The notes under the pieces are model-generated. The model was not told the origin of the DNA. It searched no databases and saw only the letters and a program-made list of their open reading frames with translations. The position numbers and the translations under genes were made by a program. Source: Cyanobacteria bacterium UBA7694 (GTDB lineage: Bacteria > Cyanobacteriota > Sericytochromatia > UBA7694). Taken from it: a DNA stretch of 8,166 nt. The stretch covers positions 6,149-14,314 of the forward strand of contig DLGM01000319.1 in the NCBI GenBank assembly GCA_002482705.1, given 5' to 3'. Positions 5,898-8,166 of the stretch are shown here, in pieces; within the stretch, counting starts at the first letter, position 1; each line of letters starts with the position of its first letter.

Positions 5898-6551
5898 ATG
5901 GCAGAAATCAAAGCATTTGGCCGAAGTTTTAACACAGCAAATATTACCACCCCCCATAAGCTAATCATTGGTGGGGTGGCCGCTCTCGCAATTCTCGGGA
6001 GCGTGGGTTATTACGTACTCTACCCGCAATGGACACAACTCCAAGAGCTTGAAGCCAAAATTGAAGAGCAGCAGATCGAAATTGCTGATAAAGAAGTCAA
6101 AGTAGCTAAGCTCAATGACCTCAAGAAAGAGTTGGCGCAGATTGAAAACAAACTGGTGTTTTTACGCCGGAAAATCCCACAATCGCCGAACGTGCCCTCT
6201 CTTTTACTTGACCTAGAAGAAATCACTGAGAATAAAGCGCTCTATGGAAATTCGGCCTCACTCAACGATTTCCGTCCGGAAGGGATTGTCAGTTTTGAAT
6301 TGCCTGCAGCCCTCCAAGATGCCGCCAGTTCAGAAACCGCTAAACAACTGAAGCAATTGCCCGTCAATGTATCTTTGACCAATGTGTCTTACCCCGATTT
6401 TATCCAATTGCTCAGTGACCTTGAAAGTTATGAGCGTACGTTGAGTTTCGACTCTATTTCGCTCATTCCCATTCAAGACCAGGATACGCTGTATACCACC
6501 GTAAACGCCTCGTTTAAAATTCGCGCATTTTTACTGGAAGGGGGGTCGTAG
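5898..6551 (+). CDS. pilO: Type IV pilus inner-membrane alignment protein PilO
   Basis: This 217-residue bitopic protein begins one base after the pilN stop. It has a short cytoplasmic N-terminus, one membrane segment (21-42, LIIGGVAALAILGSVGYYVL), a coiled coil (46-92) with YPQW and LEAKIEEQQIEIADKE, then RKIPQSPNVPSLLLDLEEI (91-109), the linker typical of PilO. The periplasmic domain follows, with LPVNVSLTNVSYPDFIQLL (154-172) and a final strand ASFKIRAFLL. PilO forms heterodimers with PilN and contacts PilP. Length is typical. Translation is probably coupled to pilN; the nearest purine-rich site, AAGGTG, lies 13 bases before the ATG. Confidence 0.92.
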   Translation: MAEIKAFGRSFNTANITTPHKLIIGGVAALAILGSVGYYVLYPQWTQLQELEAKIEEQQIEIADKEVKVAKLNDLKKELAQIENKLVFLRRKIPQSPNVPSLLLDLEEITENKALYGNSASLNDFRPEGIVSFELPAALQDAASSETAKQLKQLPVNVSLTNVSYPDFIQLLSDLESYERTLSFDSISLIPIQDQDTLYTTVNASFKIRAFLLEGGS

Positions 6552-6554
6552 GCG

Positions 6555-7262
6555 ATGAATAAACACGTCATTATCCTCTCGCTGCTTTTGGCCAGTGCCA
6601 CAGCCCTGCTCTTTACTTCACTACAGCTTGAAGAGGGCAGCGAACAAATCGCGATCACGCCCAGCGCATCTCCGAGTCCGTTGGCCACGGATGCATCTGC
6701 AGCTCCAGTTGGTGAAAGCCCACTGCCAATTAGCAGTACTTCACCCAAACCGAGCAGTAAACCGGTGGCAAAACCAACCCCAACACCTACGCCAAGCCCA
6801 AGCAATATGATGGCTTATGGGATTGCGGCCACCAGCCCAGACGATGTCCTGCGCGAAGCGCAGACTTTTGCTGGGCGTGTAGATCCCTTTAAGTCGATTG
6901 TGCCTCCCAGTCTCCCAGACTACGAACCAGCGGCAGCCCCTGAGCAGTTGGTCTTTACGCCCCCCGTTGAGGTTCCGCCACCCACTACGGGCGGCCAAAC
7001 AATTGTGGTTTATTCCACTCCAGAACCCATCTCAGCAGCACCTGATCCGCTGCTCAGTGAGGGTCTACGCTTACGCGGCATCGTCAATGGAGGCATTGAC
7101 TCTGTAGCCATTGTTGAAGTCAATGGACAAAGCGAACTTTACCGTGCAGGGGAAACCTTGCCCGGTGGCATTACTATCACATCCATTCACTACGAGGGCA
7201 AGTACGTCACTCTGTCCCGTGGAAAACAAAAAGCGCGTCTCGTACTCGACAAGGAGGAGTAA
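6555..7262 (+). CDS. pilP: PilP/GspC-like periplasmic linker protein of the pilus machine
   Basis: The 235-residue protein begins three bases after pilO, with a G-rich ribosome binding site (GGAAGGGGGG, 6537-6546). It has an N-terminal hydrophobic segment (4-21), then a linker very rich in Pro, Ser, Thr and Ala (36-84, including PTPTPTPSPS), the motif GRVDPF (107-112), which corresponds to the RxDPF of PilP, a second proline-rich stretch (117-166), and a C-terminal beta-domain (168-232: LRLRGIV, SVAIVEVNG, LYRAGETLPGG, ITSIHYEGKYVTLSRG). This is the homology region by which PilP and GspC contact the secretin. Unlike proteobacterial PilP it contains no cysteine, hence no lipobox, so it should be anchored by the N-terminal segment as GspC is, or released as a soluble protein. 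Position between pilO and pilQ supports the call. Confidence 0.8.
   Translation: MNKHVIILSLLLASATALLFTSLQLEEGSEQIAITPSASPSPLATDASAAPVGESPLPISSTSPKPSSKPVAKPTPTPTPSPSNMMAYGIAATSPDDVLREAQTFAGRVDPFKSIVPPSLPDYEPAAAPEQLVFTPPVEVPPPTTGGQTIVVYSTPEPISAAPDPLLSEGLRLRGIVNGGIDSVAIVEVNGQSELYRAGETLPGGITITSIHYEGKYVTLSRGKQKARLVLDKEE
7251..7257 (+). promoter_or_regulatory. Ribosome binding site for pilQ
   Basis: AAGGAGG, a full Shine-Dalgarno match, lies inside the last codons of the pilP-like gene and six bases before the GTG at 7264. It is the strongest such site in the operon and it decides the GTG start of the secretin. Confidence 0.85.
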
Positions 7263-7263
7263 A

Positions 7264-8166
7264 GTGTTTTCTATCAGCCATTTCCCCCGATTGCAAGCAA
7301 CCTCTCTGACGGTTTTTTTGCTGGCCGGTTTTGCTGCTCCTTATGCAGCCGAGGCAAAAGATATGTCTATCAGTCCCCCGGTAGCCAGTTCTACCGATCC
7401 GTTGACCATTCGTAAAGCCTTCCAACTGGAGAATGATCCCCTTGTCAGCATTACCCTGCGCAATGCTTCCGTAGAGTCTGTATTGCGTTTGCTTGCCCAG
7501 AAAGCAAACCTGGGCCTCGTCTTTATGGTGCAAGGCAGCGACCAAGGCACCATCCAACGGCAAACGTTAGAAGAAGACCGGGAGCTCAAAAATACCGCTA
7601 GTGCAACAGAAGGCGGCGAAGAACGCACCAAAACCACCGTCTCCACCTCGATGGAAAACTTTAGTTTGACCATCCCTTCGATCGATCTCAAAAATGTACC
7701 CCTCAGCGAAGCCTTTGCATTTGTACTGCGTGTCAGCGGCTTGGTTGGACGGCGCGTGTACAGCTCACTCATTATCTCCACTCCCGAACGCATGGAGAAG
7801 ATGGGCTTTTCCTCACCGGTCATTAAATCTTACGCGGTTTATAATCAAGCGGCCTCAATGCTCAATGCAGGTGCTGCCGGAGGAGGCGGTGCTGCTGGAG
7901 GAGCAACCGGTTCCCAAGGGCTCGAAACACAGCTGAAAACCATTTTTGAGACCCGCGGGATTAATCCATTACCCAAAATGTTAACCGATACCCGCACTTC
8001 AACCCTCATTCTGATGGGTTCTCAAGAGGCGATTGATATTGCCGATCAAATGATCCCGGTACTCGACCGGGCTCTCCCCCAGGTCATGGTTGAAATCAAG
8101 CTGATTGAACTGAGCAAACAAGCCAGTCAACAGTTGGGTGTCAGTTATGGCTTTTCTCAGGGTAAG
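7264..8166 (+). CDS. pilQ: Type IV pilus outer-membrane secretin PilQ, N-terminal part
   Basis: The first 301 codons are present and the frame runs off the window. The GTG start has an ideal ribosome binding site and lies one base after the preceding gene. Residues 1 to about 31 form a signal peptide (basic start, hydrophobic core LTVFLLAGFAA, likely cleavage near AEA). An N0/STN-type domain follows: VSITLRNASVESVLRLLAQ (61-79) and FSLTIPSIDLKNVPLSEAF (133-151), separated by a polar insertion of about 40 residues. Next is an N1 domain (about 187-272) with a Gly/Ala-rich loop (201-218), LETQLKTIFETRG and SRT-like TSTLILMGSQEAIDIA. VMVEIKLIELSKQASQQLGV (274-293) is the classic start of the secretin pore domain. 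The protein should form the ring through which pili cross the outer membrane. No AMIN domain is visible. Confidence 0.93.
   Translation, partial: MFSISHFPRLQATSLTVFLLAGFAAPYAAEAKDMSISPPVASSTDPLTIRKAFQLENDPLVSITLRNASVESVLRLLAQKANLGLVFMVQGSDQGTIQRQTLEEDRELKNTASATEGGEERTKTTVSTSMENFSLTIPSIDLKNVPLSEAFAFVLRVSGLVGRRVYSSLIISTPERMEKMGFSSPVIKSYAVYNQAASMLNAGAAGGGGAAGGATGSQGLETQLKTIFETRGINPLPKMLTDTRTSTLILMGSQEAIDIADQMIPVLDRALPQVMVEIKLIELSKQASQQLGVSYGFSQGK
7870..7903 (+). repeat. Imperfect 18-base tandem duplication in pilQ coding a Gly/Ala-rich loop
   Basis: GGTGCTGCCGGAGGAG (7870-7885) is repeated with one mismatch at 7888-7903, a period of 18 bases or six codons. It encodes the back-to-back Gly-Ala-Ala-Gly-Gly units in the N1 region of the secretin. 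The one difference is in the third base of an Ala codon, so the peptide unit is unchanged. This points to a fairly recent in-frame duplication. Confidence 0.7.

Noticed and set aside
6750..6806. Repetitive CCA/CCN codons in the pilP-like gene as a possible DNA repeat element.
   Set aside because: The repetition is explained by Pro-Thr and Pro-Ser dipeptides in a linker, and codon third positions vary without a fixed DNA unit.
7341..7823. 160-codon open frame antisense to pilQ.
   Set aside because: The plus strand carries a clear secretin with signal peptide and ideal ribosome binding site. The antisense product has no coherent features.

Overview
The window comes from a Gram-negative-type (outer-membrane) bacterium of moderate GC content. 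The main evidence is a run of type IV pilus (T4P) genes that ends in an outer-membrane secretin. The phylum cannot be fixed from the sequence alone. There is no mobile element, rRNA, tRNA or CRISPR array, and the region reads as ordinary chromosome.

Left part (1-1489). The C-terminal end of a TPR protein enters on the plus strand and overlaps, tail to tail, a minus-strand gene for a small single-domain protein. That protein resembles a response-regulator receiver but has lost its phosphorylation chemistry. Upstream of it on the same strand, beyond a good hairpin terminator, lies sucD, the alpha subunit of succinyl-CoA synthetase. No sucC is adjacent.

Middle (1490-3203). A 315-base divergent intergenic region separates sucD from a plus-strand gene for a three-part methyltransferase: zinc-finger-like N-terminus, SAM-binding core, and C-methyltransferase-type C-terminal domain. 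Its relatives methylate carbon atoms of nucleotide-activated sugars. A strong sigma-70-like promoter (TTGACT, 15 bases, TATAAT) follows its stop codon. The promoter leads into a 27-codon open frame with its own ribosome binding site, which ends two bases before the next gene.

Right part (3204-8166). This is a T4P assembly operon: prepilin peptidase (pilD), then pilM, pilN, pilO, a pilP/GspC-like gene and the start of the secretin pilQ, which runs off the window. From pilM onward the genes overlap by 4 bases or are 1-3 bases apart, so they are very probably co-transcribed and translationally coupled. In the known T4P machine, PilD cleaves and methylates prepilins in the inner membrane. PilM is the cytoplasmic actin-like ring protein that grips the PilN N-terminus. 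PilN and PilO form the inner-membrane alignment pair, PilP bridges the periplasm, and PilQ forms the outer-membrane gate. All of these parts are recognisable here.

Points that depart from the textbook: PilM has lost conserved residues in two nucleotide-binding motifs; the PilP-like protein has no lipobox cysteine; the secretin has a polar insertion in its N0 domain and a recently duplicated glycine-rich linker; and pilD appears to lack its own ribosome binding site and may depend on the upstream mini-ORF. I did not find a clearly new multi-gene system.
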